A stretch of DNA of 64,000 nucleotides from Comamonas sp. JUb58. GTDB lineage: Bacteria > Pseudomonadota > Gammaproteobacteria > Burkholderiales > Burkholderiaceae_C. Below are positions 46,266 through 54,818 of the stretch, piece by piece; within the stretch, counting starts at the first letter, position 1; each line of letters begins with the position of its first letter. The stretch lies in contig NZ_SOAL01000012.1 in assembly GCF_004364775.1 (NCBI RefSeq), positions 124,001 through 188,000 on the forward strand, written 5' to 3'. A program made the translations under genes and the position numbers. The notes under the pieces were generated by a model. The model was not told the origin of the DNA and searched no databases. It worked only from the letters and a program-made list of their open reading frames with translations.

Positions 46266-46793
46266 TCAATCCGGCAATTTTCGCAGACCCGCTTTGAAAC
46301 GCCGTGCATTGGCCATATAGCCCTCTGCACTGCGCCGCAGTCCCTCGATCTGCTCCTGGCTCAACTGGCGCACCACCTTGGCGGGACTACCCACAATCAA
46401 GCTGCCTTCAGGAAACTCCTTGTTCTCGGTTACCACGGCACCAGCACCCACCAGGCAATGGCGACCGATCTTGGCACCGTTGAGCACAATGGCGCCCATG
46501 CCGATCAGCGACTCATCACCGATGCTGCAGCCATGCAGGATGACGTTATGGCCGATGGTCACATGCTTGCCGATATCCAGGGGCTTGCCCTTGTCGGTAT
46601 GCAGCACGCTGCCGTCCTGGATATTGCTGCCCTCGCCGATGCGGATCGGGTCATTGTCTCCGCGCAGAATGGCACCAAACCACACACTGCTGTCTGCGGC
46701 CATCTCCACGCGGCCAATCACCTGCGCACTGTCTGCAATCCAAGCCGAGGCGGCAACCTGCGGTTGCACCCCATCGAGTTCATACTTCGCCAT
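46266..46793 (-). CDS. Gamma-carbonic anhydrase family protein (left-handed beta-helix)
   Basis: The 175-aa protein is made of hexapeptide turns ([58 protein letters not shown]). His residues in LHTD, IGHN and LHGC lie at the zinc-site positions of gamma-carbonic anhydrases and YrdA/CaiE-like proteins. Enzyme activity is not assured. It lies 68 nt upstream of hslO on the same strand. Confidence 0.92.
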   Translation of the reverse strand: MAKYELDGVQPQVAASAWIADSAQVIGRVEMAADSSVWFGAILRGDNDPIRIGEGSNIQDGSVLHTDKGKPLDIGKHVTIGHNVILHGCSIGDESLIGMGAIVLNGAKIGRHCLVGAGAVVTENKEFPEGSLIVGSPAKVVRQLSQEQIEGLRRSAEGYMANARRFKAGLRKLPD

Positions 46794-46904
46794 CTTGTCT
46801 CCATCGGGTTAGGGTTCCGGGTCAGGGCCCCACTCCTGCTTGCGAGCACGGGGCCATGCCTGCCTTGCACGCCCTCAGGGGGCGCCAGCCTCATAATTGT
46901 AGGG

Positions 46905-47711
46905 ATGGAATTACGTCAATGTGCCTTGCAAGCCCTGTGTGTGGCTGATGCCGAGGAAAAATCCGCGCTCGCCCTTGCCATGTATGCGCAAAGAGCCACT
47001 ATTTCAATAGCACCCCAGGCGCAGTTAGCCGTCCCCGAGGGCATCAGCCTGCCCGGCCACCCGGCCAAGCCCGAGCTCAAGGCCCACACCGCCATGGGCC
47101 GGCGCTCCCCCGCCACGGCCGAGGGCCGCGCCATCCTGCTGCACGCCATCGCCCATATCGAGTTCAACGCCATCAACCTGGCGCTCGATGCGATCTGGCG
47201 CTACGGCGGCATGCCCGAGGCCTTCTACCAGGACTGGCTGCAGGTGGCGGGCGAGGAAGCCAAGCATTTCCGGCTGCTGCGCGCCCATTTGCGCAAATGG
47301 GGCCATGACTATGGCGACTACCCGGCGCACCAGGGCCTGTGGACCATGTGCGAAAAAACGGCCGATGACATTGTTGCGCGCATGGCCTTGGTACCCCGCA
47401 CCTTGGAGGCCCGTGGTTTAGATGCAACTCCCCAGATCCAGGCAAAATTGCAACAAACCTCTGCGGAAGACGCATTAGAGGCAGTGGCCATCCTGGACAT
47501 CATCCTGCGCGAAGAAGTCGGCCATGTGGCCATCGGCAACCACTGGTACCGGTTTCTTTGCGCGCAGCGCGATCTGGACCCGGAGCGGCACTACAGCTGG
47601 CTTGTGGGCCACTACGAGGCCCCCCGACCCCGCCCTCCGATCAACCTGTCTGCCCGCCGCGAGGCCGGGTTCAGCCAGAGCGAACTGGACTGGCTGCAGG
47701 GGCAGCTGTAA
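46905..47711 (+). CDS. Ferritin-like DUF455 family protein
   Basis: The 268-aa helical protein has Glu/His pairs spread as in ferritin-like diiron folds: HAIAHIEFNAINLALDAIWR, EEAKHFRLLRAHL and LDIILREEVGHVAIGNHWYR. Metal binding is inferred from the ExxH pattern. The role is unknown; some annotations link the family to ribosomal RNA or tRNA modification loci, which is not evident here. The ATG at 46905 is 3 nt after AGGG, a short spacing. Confidence 0.85.
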   Translation: MELRQCALQALCVADAEEKSALALAMYAQRATISIAPQAQLAVPEGISLPGHPAKPELKAHTAMGRRSPATAEGRAILLHAIAHIEFNAINLALDAIWRYGGMPEAFYQDWLQVAGEEAKHFRLLRAHLRKWGHDYGDYPAHQGLWTMCEKTADDIVARMALVPRTLEARGLDATPQIQAKLQQTSAEDALEAVAILDIILREEVGHVAIGNHWYRFLCAQRDLDPERHYSWLVGHYEAPRPRPPINLSARREAGFSQSELDWLQGQL

Positions 47712-47793
47712 CAAACGGACGCTTTTTATACGCCCAAAGCGTGTGCAGTTTGCTACAAAACCAGCAGGTCCACTCTCTCCACAGACGCGTGAA

Positions 47794-49065
47794 ATGCCTG
47801 ATATGAAGGACAATGCACGTCGATCCCGAGATAACGAAATGCAGACATTGCTTGCGCCAGTTGCTGGTGAGGCACCACTGATGCATGCAATGGTTCAGCC
47901 GTACATGCAACACACGAGCGCGCCCCCTTCAGCACCCCCCTCCATGGCAGCCGCCATGGTGTTCACGTCACCCGCACCCCCTATTGCCTGGCAGCCCATC
48001 AAAGATGCCGAAGGCGCTGTCATTGGCCACGAGATATTCAACCGCTCCCGCAGCGCGTCGTCCCACACGCTGGAATCCGACCTGGCGCTGACCCATGCCG
48101 TGCTGTCGCACCTTGAGCCCGCCCCTTTGTTGGGCGATGGCCTGCTGTTCCTGAACACCACGTTCGAGAGCCTGCGTGGCAGCCATATGAATCTGCTACC
48201 TGTGGACCAGGTGGTGCTCGAGATCCCATCACTGGGCCATGCGGCCTCGTCCGAGGCCTTGGCCCGCCGCCCTGCGCTGGAAGCCCTGCGCGCCAAAGGC
48301 TTTGCCCTCGCTTTCAACCACTCGGTGCTGGATTCGTCCTATGCGCCCTGGCACGACCTGGTCAACTACCTGAAGATCGACTTCTCGGTGCTGTCGGCCG
48401 AGCGCGCCGTGTTGATGCTGCAGTGGGCGCGCCGTATCTCTGGCGCTACCTTGATCGCCGACAAGATCGAGTCCGCCGCGCAGCTGCAACTGGCGCAGGA
48501 GAACAAGGCCCATCTGCTGCAGGGCTATGCGGTCAGCCGCCCTGAGCCCATCCCCGCCCGGGTGGTTCTGCCCAGCACCACCGATGTGGCAGCGCTCGCA
48601 CATGCGCTGAACAACAAGGTGGACACCGCAGCCCTGGTCGAACTGCTGCAGCACCGCCCCGCGCTGCTGTTCAACCTGCTGCGCATGGCCCAGTCGCAAG
48701 ACCTGCAGGCACGCGTGCCCTACCTGTCGCTGCCAGAGCTGGTGCAGGCCTACCCGGCCGAGCACCTCAAGGCCTGGGAAACCATGCTGCAGGCCGTGGC
48801 CGCCAAGATGCCGCAACTGCCCCAGATCCAGCACTGCGAAAAGCTGTACCCGCGCCTGAGTGCCGAGCTGGCCAGCCAGGCCCAGGTGCTGTGGCCGGAT
48901 GTGCCCGCAGCCAACCTGCAACTGGTGGCCGGCGCCTTGCTGCTCGGCCATATTCTGGGCATGGAGGTAGAACAGGCCGCCAGCCAGCTGCTGCCCAGCA
49001 CCCTGGCCCAATCGGTGCGCCTGCTGGCCCCGCAGTGGGAGTCCATGCTGTCTGCACTGGCCTAA
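47794..49065 (+). CDS. EAL/HDOD signalling protein with degenerate EAL domain
   Basis: The 423-aa protein has an EAL-like N-terminal half (about 70-250) and an HDOD domain (about 255-420). The EAL part retains YLKID and LLQGYAVSRPEPI. The catalytic EAL motif itself is replaced by GHEIFNRS, and the second Glu motif reads VLEIP, so c-di-GMP hydrolysis is unlikely. HDOD domains take part in signalling without phosphatase activity. The start is uncertain among ATG 47794, 47803 and 47839. It ends 18 nt before the large hairpin at 49084. Confidence 0.85.
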   Translation: MPDMKDNARRSRDNEMQTLLAPVAGEAPLMHAMVQPYMQHTSAPPSAPPSMAAAMVFTSPAPPIAWQPIKDAEGAVIGHEIFNRSRSASSHTLESDLALTHAVLSHLEPAPLLGDGLLFLNTTFESLRGSHMNLLPVDQVVLEIPSLGHAASSEALARRPALEALRAKGFALAFNHSVLDSSYAPWHDLVNYLKIDFSVLSAERAVLMLQWARRISGATLIADKIESAAQLQLAQENKAHLLQGYAVSRPEPIPARVVLPSTTDVAALAHALNNKVDTAALVELLQHRPALLFNLLRMAQSQDLQARVPYLSLPELVQAYPAEHLKAWETMLQAVAAKMPQLPQIQHCEKLYPRLSAELASQAQVLWPDVPAANLQLVAGALLLGHILGMEVEQAASQLLPSTLAQSVRLLAPQWESMLSALA

Positions 49066-49083
49066 TCAGACATCGTCCCATCA

Positions 49084-49130
49084 CCCACAAAAAAGCCCGG
49101 TGCTGCATCAGCACCGGGCTTTTTTGTGGG
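49084..49130. terminator. Long perfect bidirectional terminator
   Basis: Two 22-nt arms are exact reverse complements around a 3-nt loop (CAT). The core is GCCCGGTGCTG / CAGCACCGGGC, flanked by A6 and T6. It serves the converging EAL/HDOD and MFS genes. Confidence 0.93.
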
Positions 49131-49172
49131 TAGCGCGTTGGTCAGCACCGCCGTGGGTGCTGACCGGGGCGA

Positions 49173-50486
49173 TTACACCATGTCGTCATCCAGGTGGTCT
49201 TCGTGCGCGCGCTCCCGGATAAAGAAGGCCGCAATCAGACCCAGGGTCACACCAAACATCACATAGAAAGCAGGCGACATGGTCGAGCCGGTGGTCTTGA
49301 TCAGCCAGGTCACGATGAACTGGGCAAAGCCGCCAAACACCATCACGGCGATGTTGTAGGCCATGGACATGCCGACCGAACGCACATTGGCGGGGAACAG
49401 CTCAGCCATCACCGTGCTAAAGACACCGAAGAACACCGACACAAACAGGCACACGACCACTTGCACAGTCATCAGCTTGGCGATGGTGGGACCATCGGTC
49501 AGCCAGGCGTACAGCGGGTACAGCACCAGCAGGTAACCCAGCAGCGAGCCAATCATCAGCGGACGGCGGCCCACACGGTCCGACCAGGCACCCATGAAGG
49601 GCATCAGCACGACCATCAGCGCCGCACCGGCCATCTGCACCATGAAGGTATCGTGCAGCGGCAGCTTCAGGGTCACGGTGGAATAGGTCACTAGGTAGGT
49701 GAAGGTGATGTAGATCGACACCGTTGCCGTGACCACCAGGCCCATGCCGACCAGGGTCTCACGTGCATGGGTGCGCAGCATCTCCAGCACACCGACTTGC
49801 TTGACGGTGCCGGCCTTTTGCGCGGCTTGCATCTTCACAAAGGTCTCTGGCTCTTCCACATGGCGGCGGATATAGATAGCGACCGGCACAATCAACAGGC
49901 CCACGGCAAAGGGAATACGCCAAGCCCAGGACATCAGCTGCTCTTGCGTGAAAAAGTCGGTGATCAAGGTACCCACGGCTGCACCGATCAACAGCGCTGC
50001 CATCTGGCCCGTCATCTGCCAGGAGCCATAAAAGCCCCGCTTGCCCTTGGGGGCCAGCTCGATCAGCAAAGCGGTCGAGGTGCCGAACTCGCCACCCGCA
50101 GCAAAGCCTTGCAGCAAGCGCGCCAGCACGATGAAGATGGGAGCCCAGATGCCCACGCCCTGGTAGGTGGGCGCGAAGGTGATCAGCGCAATGGCCACGG
50201 CCATGATGCCGGTGACCATCACCATCGCCGCCTTGCGGCCCTTGCGGTCGCCGTACAGGCCCAGCAGGATGCCGCCCACGGGGCGCATAAAGAAGCCCAC
50301 GCCAAACACGGCCGTGGTCATCAGGATGCGGTTGAGGTCATCGCTGGGATCGTTGGGGTTGGAGGGGAAGAACAGCTTCGCCACGATGGGCGTCATGAAG
50401 GCAAAGACCAGAAAGTCATACCATTCGAGCGCATTGCCAATGACAGCGGCCAGAATATTTCGCTTGGATACAGCAGTAGATTGCAC
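49173..50486 (-). CDS. MFS transporter, metabolite:H+ symporter (MHS) family
   Basis: The 437-aa protein has 12 hydrophobic helices and the MHS signatures NALEWYDFLVFAF, FFMRPVGGILLGLYGDRKGRK and LLQGFAAGGEFGTSTALLIE. The family imports proline/betaine, citrate, shikimate, 2-oxoglutarate and related solutes with protons; which one cannot be told. It begins with GTG at 50486, with AGGA 7 nt upstream. A 367-nt gap precedes it. Confidence 0.93.
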   Translation of the reverse strand: MQSTAVSKRNILAAVIGNALEWYDFLVFAFMTPIVAKLFFPSNPNDPSDDLNRILMTTAVFGVGFFMRPVGGILLGLYGDRKGRKAAMVMVTGIMAVAIALITFAPTYQGVGIWAPIFIVLARLLQGFAAGGEFGTSTALLIELAPKGKRGFYGSWQMTGQMAALLIGAAVGTLITDFFTQEQLMSWAWRIPFAVGLLIVPVAIYIRRHVEEPETFVKMQAAQKAGTVKQVGVLEMLRTHARETLVGMGLVVTATVSIYITFTYLVTYSTVTLKLPLHDTFMVQMAGAALMVVLMPFMGAWSDRVGRRPLMIGSLLGYLLVLYPLYAWLTDGPTIAKLMTVQVVVCLFVSVFFGVFSTVMAELFPANVRSVGMSMAYNIAVMVFGGFAQFIVTWLIKTTGSTMSPAFYVMFGVTLGLIAAFFIRERAHEDHLDDDMV

Positions 50487-50853
50487 GCAAAAATCCTAAA
50501 AAACACGAGGCACAGCCGGCAGCAACACGGCTAGATGCAATAACGAGAGCGGAGAATGATCTGATGAACGGTGCAGCCAGGGCGACAGGCGTGCGAGACA
50601 GAAAGGCGGGCAAATCCAGGAAAACACAGACCGCACCGGCGTCCATTCATGCATGAAACGCATGAATAACCATATAGATCAGCATTGAATTGTAATCGGT
50701 CGCAAGCAAGGCAAAGACCGCCAAAGCGGCATTTGCCCCTGATGGCGGTGCAGGCAAAGAAGTTTTCCCAGGCTGCGGGACGCATTGGCCTCGAGACAGT
50801 ACAAGCCCATGAATCCATGGGAAAAGGCGCTGAGGCCCCGCATCAGCAAGGCT
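50487..50853. other. 367-nt gap between the MFS gene and recR
   Basis: No gene is convincing. It must hold the MFS promoter (minus strand). TTCATGCATGAA at 50645-50656 is a 12-bp palindrome, and ATTCATGC (50644-50651) with GCATGAAT (50659-50666) forms a second inverted repeat sharing its left half. This is a plausible regulator site. Confidence 0.45.
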
Positions 50854-51444
50854 TCAGCGGCGATCCGCCAGCGCATGGGCGATGGTGCCCAGGTCCACAT
50901 ATTCGAGCTCACTGCCAATGGGCACACCACGGGCCAGGCGCGTGAAGCCAATGCCCTTGCGCTGCAAGGCCTCGCCGATCACATGGGCGGTGGCTTCGCC
51001 CTCGGCGGTGAAATTGGTAGCCAGGATCACCTCCTGTACCACCCCATCGGTGGCCCGCTGCAGCAATTGCTGCACACCGATATCGCGCGGGCCAATGCCG
51101 TCCAGCGGCGACAAACGCCCCATCAGCACGTAGTAATAGCCCTTGTAGGCACCGGTGCGCTCCAGCGCGGCCTGGTCGGCCGGGGTCTCCACCACGCACA
51201 GGCGTGCGGCATCCCGCCCTTCATCCAGGCAGGTGTCGCAAATGCGGTTTTCGGTAAAGGTGTGGCAGCGCTCGCAGTGCTGCACGCGGCTGCTGGCCTC
51301 ATGCAAGGCGCGGGAGAGCAGCTCAGCCCCCTCGCGGTCGTTTTGCAGCAGGTGAAAAGCCATGCGCGATGCCGACTTGACCCCCACCCCGGGCAGGCGG
51401 CGCAGGGCCTGCACCAGCGCATCCAAGGTGCCGGTATCAGACAT
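50854..51444 (-). CDS. recR: Recombination mediator protein RecR
   Basis: The 196-aa protein has [20 protein letters not shown] (helix-hairpin-helix), a C4 zinc finger ([16 protein letters not shown]), and a Toprim domain with [19 protein letters not shown]. RecR works with RecO and RecF to load RecA on gapped DNA. The ATG at 51444 is chosen; a GTG at 51453 is the alternative. It follows ybaB on the same strand. Confidence 0.96.
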   Translation of the reverse strand: MSDTGTLDALVQALRRLPGVGVKSASRMAFHLLQNDREGAELLSRALHEASSRVQHCERCHTFTENRICDTCLDEGRDAARLCVVETPADQAALERTGAYKGYYYVLMGRLSPLDGIGPRDIGVQQLLQRATDGVVQEVILATNFTAEGEATAHVIGEALQRKGIGFTRLARGVPIGSELEYVDLGTIAHALADRR

Positions 51445-51545
51445 GGCCAGCACCCATCGGAGTGGACATCAGACAGACAAGCCCTTGGCCGCGCAGAGCA
51501 GCCAACGGCTTGGTAGCGATAAAAGCTTGCGACAAAGCGACCCGC

Positions 51546-51878
51546 TTAGAACGGGAACTTCATGCCGCCGGGCAGGCCTGGCATGCCAGCGGTGATCTTG
51601 CCCATCTTCTCGTTGCTGGTCTCTTCCGCCTTGCGCACGGCGGCGTTGAAGGCAGCAGCCACCAGGTCTTCCAGCATGTCCTTGTCTTCGGACAGCAGGC
51701 TTGGGTCAATGGTCACGCGCTTGACGTCGTGCTTGCAGGTCATCAGCACCTTGACGAGGCCGGCACCGGACTCGCCTTCGACCTCGATGTTGGCCAGGTC
51801 GTCCTGGGCCTTCTTCAGGTTGTCCTGCATGGCCTGGGCTTGCTTCATCAAACCAGCGAGTTGTCCTTTGTTGAACAT
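51546..51878 (-). CDS. ybaB: YbaB/EbfC nucleoid-associated protein
   Basis: The 110-aa protein has [40 protein letters not shown] and the Gly/Met-rich end [13 protein letters not shown], typical of YbaB/EbfC DNA-binding dimers. It lies between dnaX and recR, the arrangement seen in many bacteria. Confidence 0.95.
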   Translation of the reverse strand: MFNKGQLAGLMKQAQAMQDNLKKAQDDLANIEVEGESGAGLVKVLMTCKHDVKRVTIDPSLLSEDKDMLEDLVAAAFNAAVRKAEETSNEKMGKITAGMPGLPGGMKFPF

Positions 51879-51942
51879 GGAAAATCCTTCTGTATAAAAA
51901 CCTGCGGCAGGCGGGAGCACCCATCTGCCAGCGAACGCCGCA

Positions 51943-54156
51943 TCATAGAGGCTGAATGCTACCGGGCACTATTTTCGCGCCAAATTGCTGTATCAAAGAC
52001 TGGACATAGGGATCCTGGCGCACGGTGTCTTCTGCCGCGCGCTGGCGGGCCTGCACGGCATGGGCCTTGCGCCGCGCCGGGCAGTCGCTTACGGCGCCAA
52101 CGGACACCTGGATCTTGCCCACCAGGCCGGCGGCCACCAGCGCGGTGCGCAGGCGCTCGATCGTACCGGGCTGGGCGAGCGACTCCAGGTCCACCCGCAG
52201 CCACCACTCGTCGGCCTCGCGCTTGAGCAGTTGCGAGCGCAGCGCCAATTGACGTGCCACCGCCGTGATCGCCTCGGCCTGCACCAGGCCGACCACGGTG
52301 TCGTTCCAAAAGCGCCCCTCTTCCGTGTCCTCAAACTCGGCGGGCACGCGGCCCAGGTTCTCGCCAAAGCTGGCAGCGGGCCGGTCCAGCTCACTGGCCT
52401 GCGGGGTTTGCACCGGCAAGGCAATCAGGCTGGCAGGCTCGGGCGCGGCTGCAGCAGATGGCTGCGCCACCGGCGCCGCATCGGGCAGATCGGCCTGCGC
52501 AGATGGCTCGTCATCCGCATAGGCCTCCATCGGCACATCCTCAAAGTACGGCGCTGCGGTGTCGTCCTCGGCATCGCTGTCGGGCTCGGACGGGGCATCG
52601 TCGTCATGGGCTTGTGGCTGCTCCTCTTCCACCAGCTCCTTCTCGGTCTGGGCAGGGGTCGGCGGCTCGATGGCAGCAGGCGCCGCAGCGGCCGCAGCGC
52701 GCGCGGGGATCAAATCTTCGGCACTGCGCACAGGCAGCTTGACGGCTTCTACCGCTGGTGCAGCCACGCTGCGCGGCGGTTCCACCGTTGCTGGCTGGGA
52801 CACTGGAGCCACCACAGGTGTCGGCGTAGGCGCAGTAACAGCTGCCACTGGCGGGGATGCAACCACAGGCGCAGCAACTACCGCTACGGGCGCATCCACT
52901 ACAGCCGCTGGAGACGCGGCAACAGGCGCCACAACAGCGGGAGCAACCGCCACAGCAGGTGCTGCCATTGGCGCAGCTACTGGCTTGGCCGCTGCCGCCG
53001 CCGGGGCCGCAGCCCCACTATTCAGAGTTTTTTTTTCAGCCGAGCCCGCAGGCTTGAAGGCCAGCAGCCGCAGCAGCGCCATCGTCAAGGCGGCGTATTC
53101 ATCGGGCGCCAAGCCCAGCTCGCCCCGGCCATGCAGGGCGATGCTGTAGAGCAGCTGGGTTTCGTCCGCAGGCATCTGCTGGGCCAGGCGCAGCAGCTCT
53201 CGCTGCTCAGCGTCGTCTTCCGCAGCAGCGGCCTGGGCTTTGTCCGGAACGGCCTGGAACACGGCCATGCGCTGCAGCTGCACGGCCATGTCTTCCAAGG
53301 TAGATGCAGCCGACAAGCCCTGGTGGCGCAGCTGGTTGACGGTATCGACCACTTCAGCACCATCGCCGCGCGCCAATGCATCGATCAGGCGAAACACATG
53401 GCTGGAATCGACGGCGCCCAGCATCTGGCGCACACTGGCTTCTTGCAGCTGACCGCCACCAAAGGCAATGGCCTGGTCGGTCAGCGACAGCGCATCGCGC
53501 ATGGAACCACGGGCCGAGCGCGACAGCAGGCGCAAGGCCTGCGGCTCGGCGGCGATCTGTTCTTGCACCAGCACGCGGCCCAGGTGTTCCTGGATGGTCT
53601 CTGGCGCCATCGGGCGCAGGTTGAACTGCAGACAGCGCGACAGCACCGTGACCGGCACTTTCTGCGGGTCGGTGGTGGCCAGCACAAACTTCAGGTATTC
53701 GGGCGGCTCTTCCAAGGTCTTCAACATCGCGTTGAAGGCGGTATTGGTGAGCATGTGCACTTCGTCGATCATGAAGACCTTGAAGCGCCCCTGCACCGGC
53801 TTGTACACGGCCTGCTCCAGGAGGCCCTGCACTTCATCAACACCCCGGTTGGAGGCGGCATCGAGCTCGGTGTAATCGGGGAAACGTCCGCTGTCGATCT
53901 CGGTACAGGCCGGGCACACGCCGCAAGGCGCAGCGGTGATGCCGCCATGGCCATCAACGCCCGTGCAGTTGAGCGACTTGGCCAGAATGCGCGAGACCGT
54001 CGTCTTGCCCACACCCCGGGTTCCTGTGAACAGATAGGCATGGTGCAAGCGCTGCTGCACCAGCGCATTGGACAGCGCCTGCACCACATGCTCCTGGCCT
54101 ACCATTTCAGAGAAATTCCGCGGACGGTATTTGCGAGCGAGAACAAGATAAGACAT
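51943..54156 (-). CDS. dnaX: DNA polymerase III tau/gamma subunit DnaX
   Basis: The 737-aa tau subunit powers the clamp loader and joins it to polymerase and helicase. Domains: AAA+ module with Walker [10 protein letters not shown] (residues 45-53), four zinc-binding Cys (about 64-85), Walker B with [10 protein letters not shown], sensor [16 protein letters not shown], domain III to about residue 370, a long Ala/Val/Pro-rich linker (about 378-610), then the tau-specific C-terminal domain. Codons 374-377 (Glu-Lys-Lys-Thr) are encoded across a run of nine A residues. A -1 shift there gives Lys-Asn-Ser-Glu-stop, a 379-residue product ending right after domain III, as expected for gamma. ATG at 54156. 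Confidence 0.96.
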   Translation of the reverse strand: MSYLVLARKYRPRNFSEMVGQEHVVQALSNALVQQRLHHAYLFTGTRGVGKTTVSRILAKSLNCTGVDGHGGITAAPCGVCPACTEIDSGRFPDYTELDAASNRGVDEVQGLLEQAVYKPVQGRFKVFMIDEVHMLTNTAFNAMLKTLEEPPEYLKFVLATTDPQKVPVTVLSRCLQFNLRPMAPETIQEHLGRVLVQEQIAAEPQALRLLSRSARGSMRDALSLTDQAIAFGGGQLQEASVRQMLGAVDSSHVFRLIDALARGDGAEVVDTVNQLRHQGLSAASTLEDMAVQLQRMAVFQAVPDKAQAAAAEDDAEQRELLRLAQQMPADETQLLYSIALHGRGELGLAPDEYAALTMALLRLLAFKPAGSAEKKTLNSGAAAPAAAAAKPVAAPMAAPAVAVAPAVVAPVAASPAAVVDAPVAVVAAPVVASPPVAAVTAPTPTPVVAPVSQPATVEPPRSVAAPAVEAVKLPVRSAEDLIPARAAAAAAPAAIEPPTPAQTEKELVEEEQPQAHDDDAPSEPDSDAEDDTAAPYFEDVPMEAYADDEPSAQADLPDAAPVAQPSAAAAPEPASLIALPVQTPQASELDRPAASFGENLGRVPAEFEDTEEGRFWNDTVVGLVQAEAITAVARQLALRSQLLKREADEWWLRVDLESLAQPGTIERLRTALVAAGLVGKIQVSVGAVSDCPARRKAHAVQARQRAAEDTVRQDPYVQSLIQQFGAKIVPGSIQPL
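53018..53037 (-). promoter_or_regulatory. Programmed slippage site in dnaX (gamma subunit)
   Basis: On the minus strand: G, then nine A (53036-53028), then C-T-C-T-G-A-A-T-A-G. Frame 0 reads GAA AAA AAA ACT CTG AAT AGT. Slipping back one base reads AAC TCT GAA TAG, ending at 53018. A GGGGC-tgcg-GCCCC hairpin starts 11 nt downstream of the run (53003-53016). Nine-A slippage and A-rich frameshifting are known in dnaX of Thermus thermophilus and Escherichia coli. Confidence 0.75.
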
Positions 54157-54298
54157 AGCATCGCATTCTACGGTCAGTCGCGGCCATGGACGGCACTGGC
54201 TGCGCGCAGCTTGCAATACTTTTGGCCGCGGCGCCCTGGCGGCATAGACGAACATGGACTTTTTGGCCAGCTTGGCCAAGGGGGTCCCATTCTTTAGG

Positions 54299-54304
54299 TA
54301 CAAT
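54299..54304 (+). promoter_or_regulatory. -10 box of the 4.5S RNA gene
   Basis: TACAAT lies 7 nt before the predicted 5' end of the RNA at 54312, the expected spacing. The -35 region is weak: TTGGCC at 54272 is 21 nt upstream, too far for a standard promoter. Confidence 0.5.
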
Positions 54305-54311
54305 CGACAGC

Positions 54312-54406
54312 TGACGGGCCTCCTCGCATGGGGAAGCGGCCAACCGGGTCAGGTGGGGAACCAAGCAGCCCTAACTGTGGATCCAGTGCCGGGGTCAGGC
54401 TCGTCA
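54312..54406 (+). ncRNA. ffs: 4.5S / signal recognition particle RNA, small bacterial type
   Basis: The sequence contains GGTCAGG and, after GTGGGGAACC, AAGCAGCC, the conserved SRP RNA apical core (GGAA tetraloop region and Ffh-binding internal loop). The ends pair: TGACGGGCCT at 54312-54321 with AGGCTCGTCA at 54397-54406 (10 bp, one G-U). The length of about 95 nt fits. It lies between dnaX and lapA, a known neighbourhood for ffs. A -10 box lies upstream and a terminator downstream. It binds Ffh to target membrane proteins co-translationally. Confidence 0.88.
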
Positions 54407-54419
54407 CCTTCTTCTGTCC

Positions 54420-54449
54420 AATGCCAGCCTCGTGCTGGCATTTGCTTTT
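54420..54449 (+). terminator. Terminator of ffs
   Basis: ATGCCAGC-ctcgt-GCTGGCAT followed by TTGCTTTT, 14 nt past the RNA 3' end. Confidence 0.85.
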
Positions 54450-54506
54450 CCAGGCCAAGCGTGGGAATCCACGTAGAATGGCGCCCAAGCCATTCCCGTC
54501 ACTGCC

Positions 54507-54818
54507 ATGAAATACCTGCTGTGGCTGCTCAAAGCTGTCATCTTCTTCACCCTGTTTGCATTTGCGCTCAATAACCAGCGGGATGTGGTGGTGCACCTGT
54601 TCTTTGGCACCCAATGGCAGGCGCCTCTGGTTCTGGTCGTGCTGCTTGCCTTCAGCGCGGGCGTGATTGTCGGCATCATCGGCATGGTGCCGCGCTGGTG
54701 GAAGCACCGCAAAGCCGCCCAGCGTGCAGCGGCAGCGCAAACCGCAGCGGCCGAACCCACCCCCTCCACCAACGCCCCTGCGGACGAGTCCACCCCGCTG
54801 CCACCTCATGGAATTTGA
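54507..54818 (+). CDS. lapA: LapA-family membrane protein (DUF1049)
   Basis: The 103-aa protein has two hydrophobic helices (LLWLLKAVIFFTLFAFAL and APLVLVVLLAFSAGVIVGII) flanking LNNQRDVVVHLFFG, then a basic region WWKHRKAAQR and an Ala/Pro tail. This is the LapA/YciS pattern. It overlaps lapB by 11 nt. LapA and LapB regulate lipopolysaccharide synthesis through LpxC turnover in E. coli. Confidence 0.92.
   Translation: MKYLLWLLKAVIFFTLFAFALNNQRDVVVHLFFGTQWQAPLVLVVLLAFSAGVIVGIIGMVPRWWKHRKAAQRAAAAQTAAAEPTPSTNAPADESTPLPPHGI

Noticed and set aside
53028..53036. The A-run in dnaX as a sequencing error or pseudogene mark
   Set aside because: The nine-A length keeps the full 737-aa tau frame open with a normal C-terminal domain, so frame 0 is intact.
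51985..54297. A 770-codon open frame opposite dnaX
   Set aside because: It is a shadow frame, partly an Arg/Ser-rich mirror of the Ala/Val/Pro linker of DnaX.
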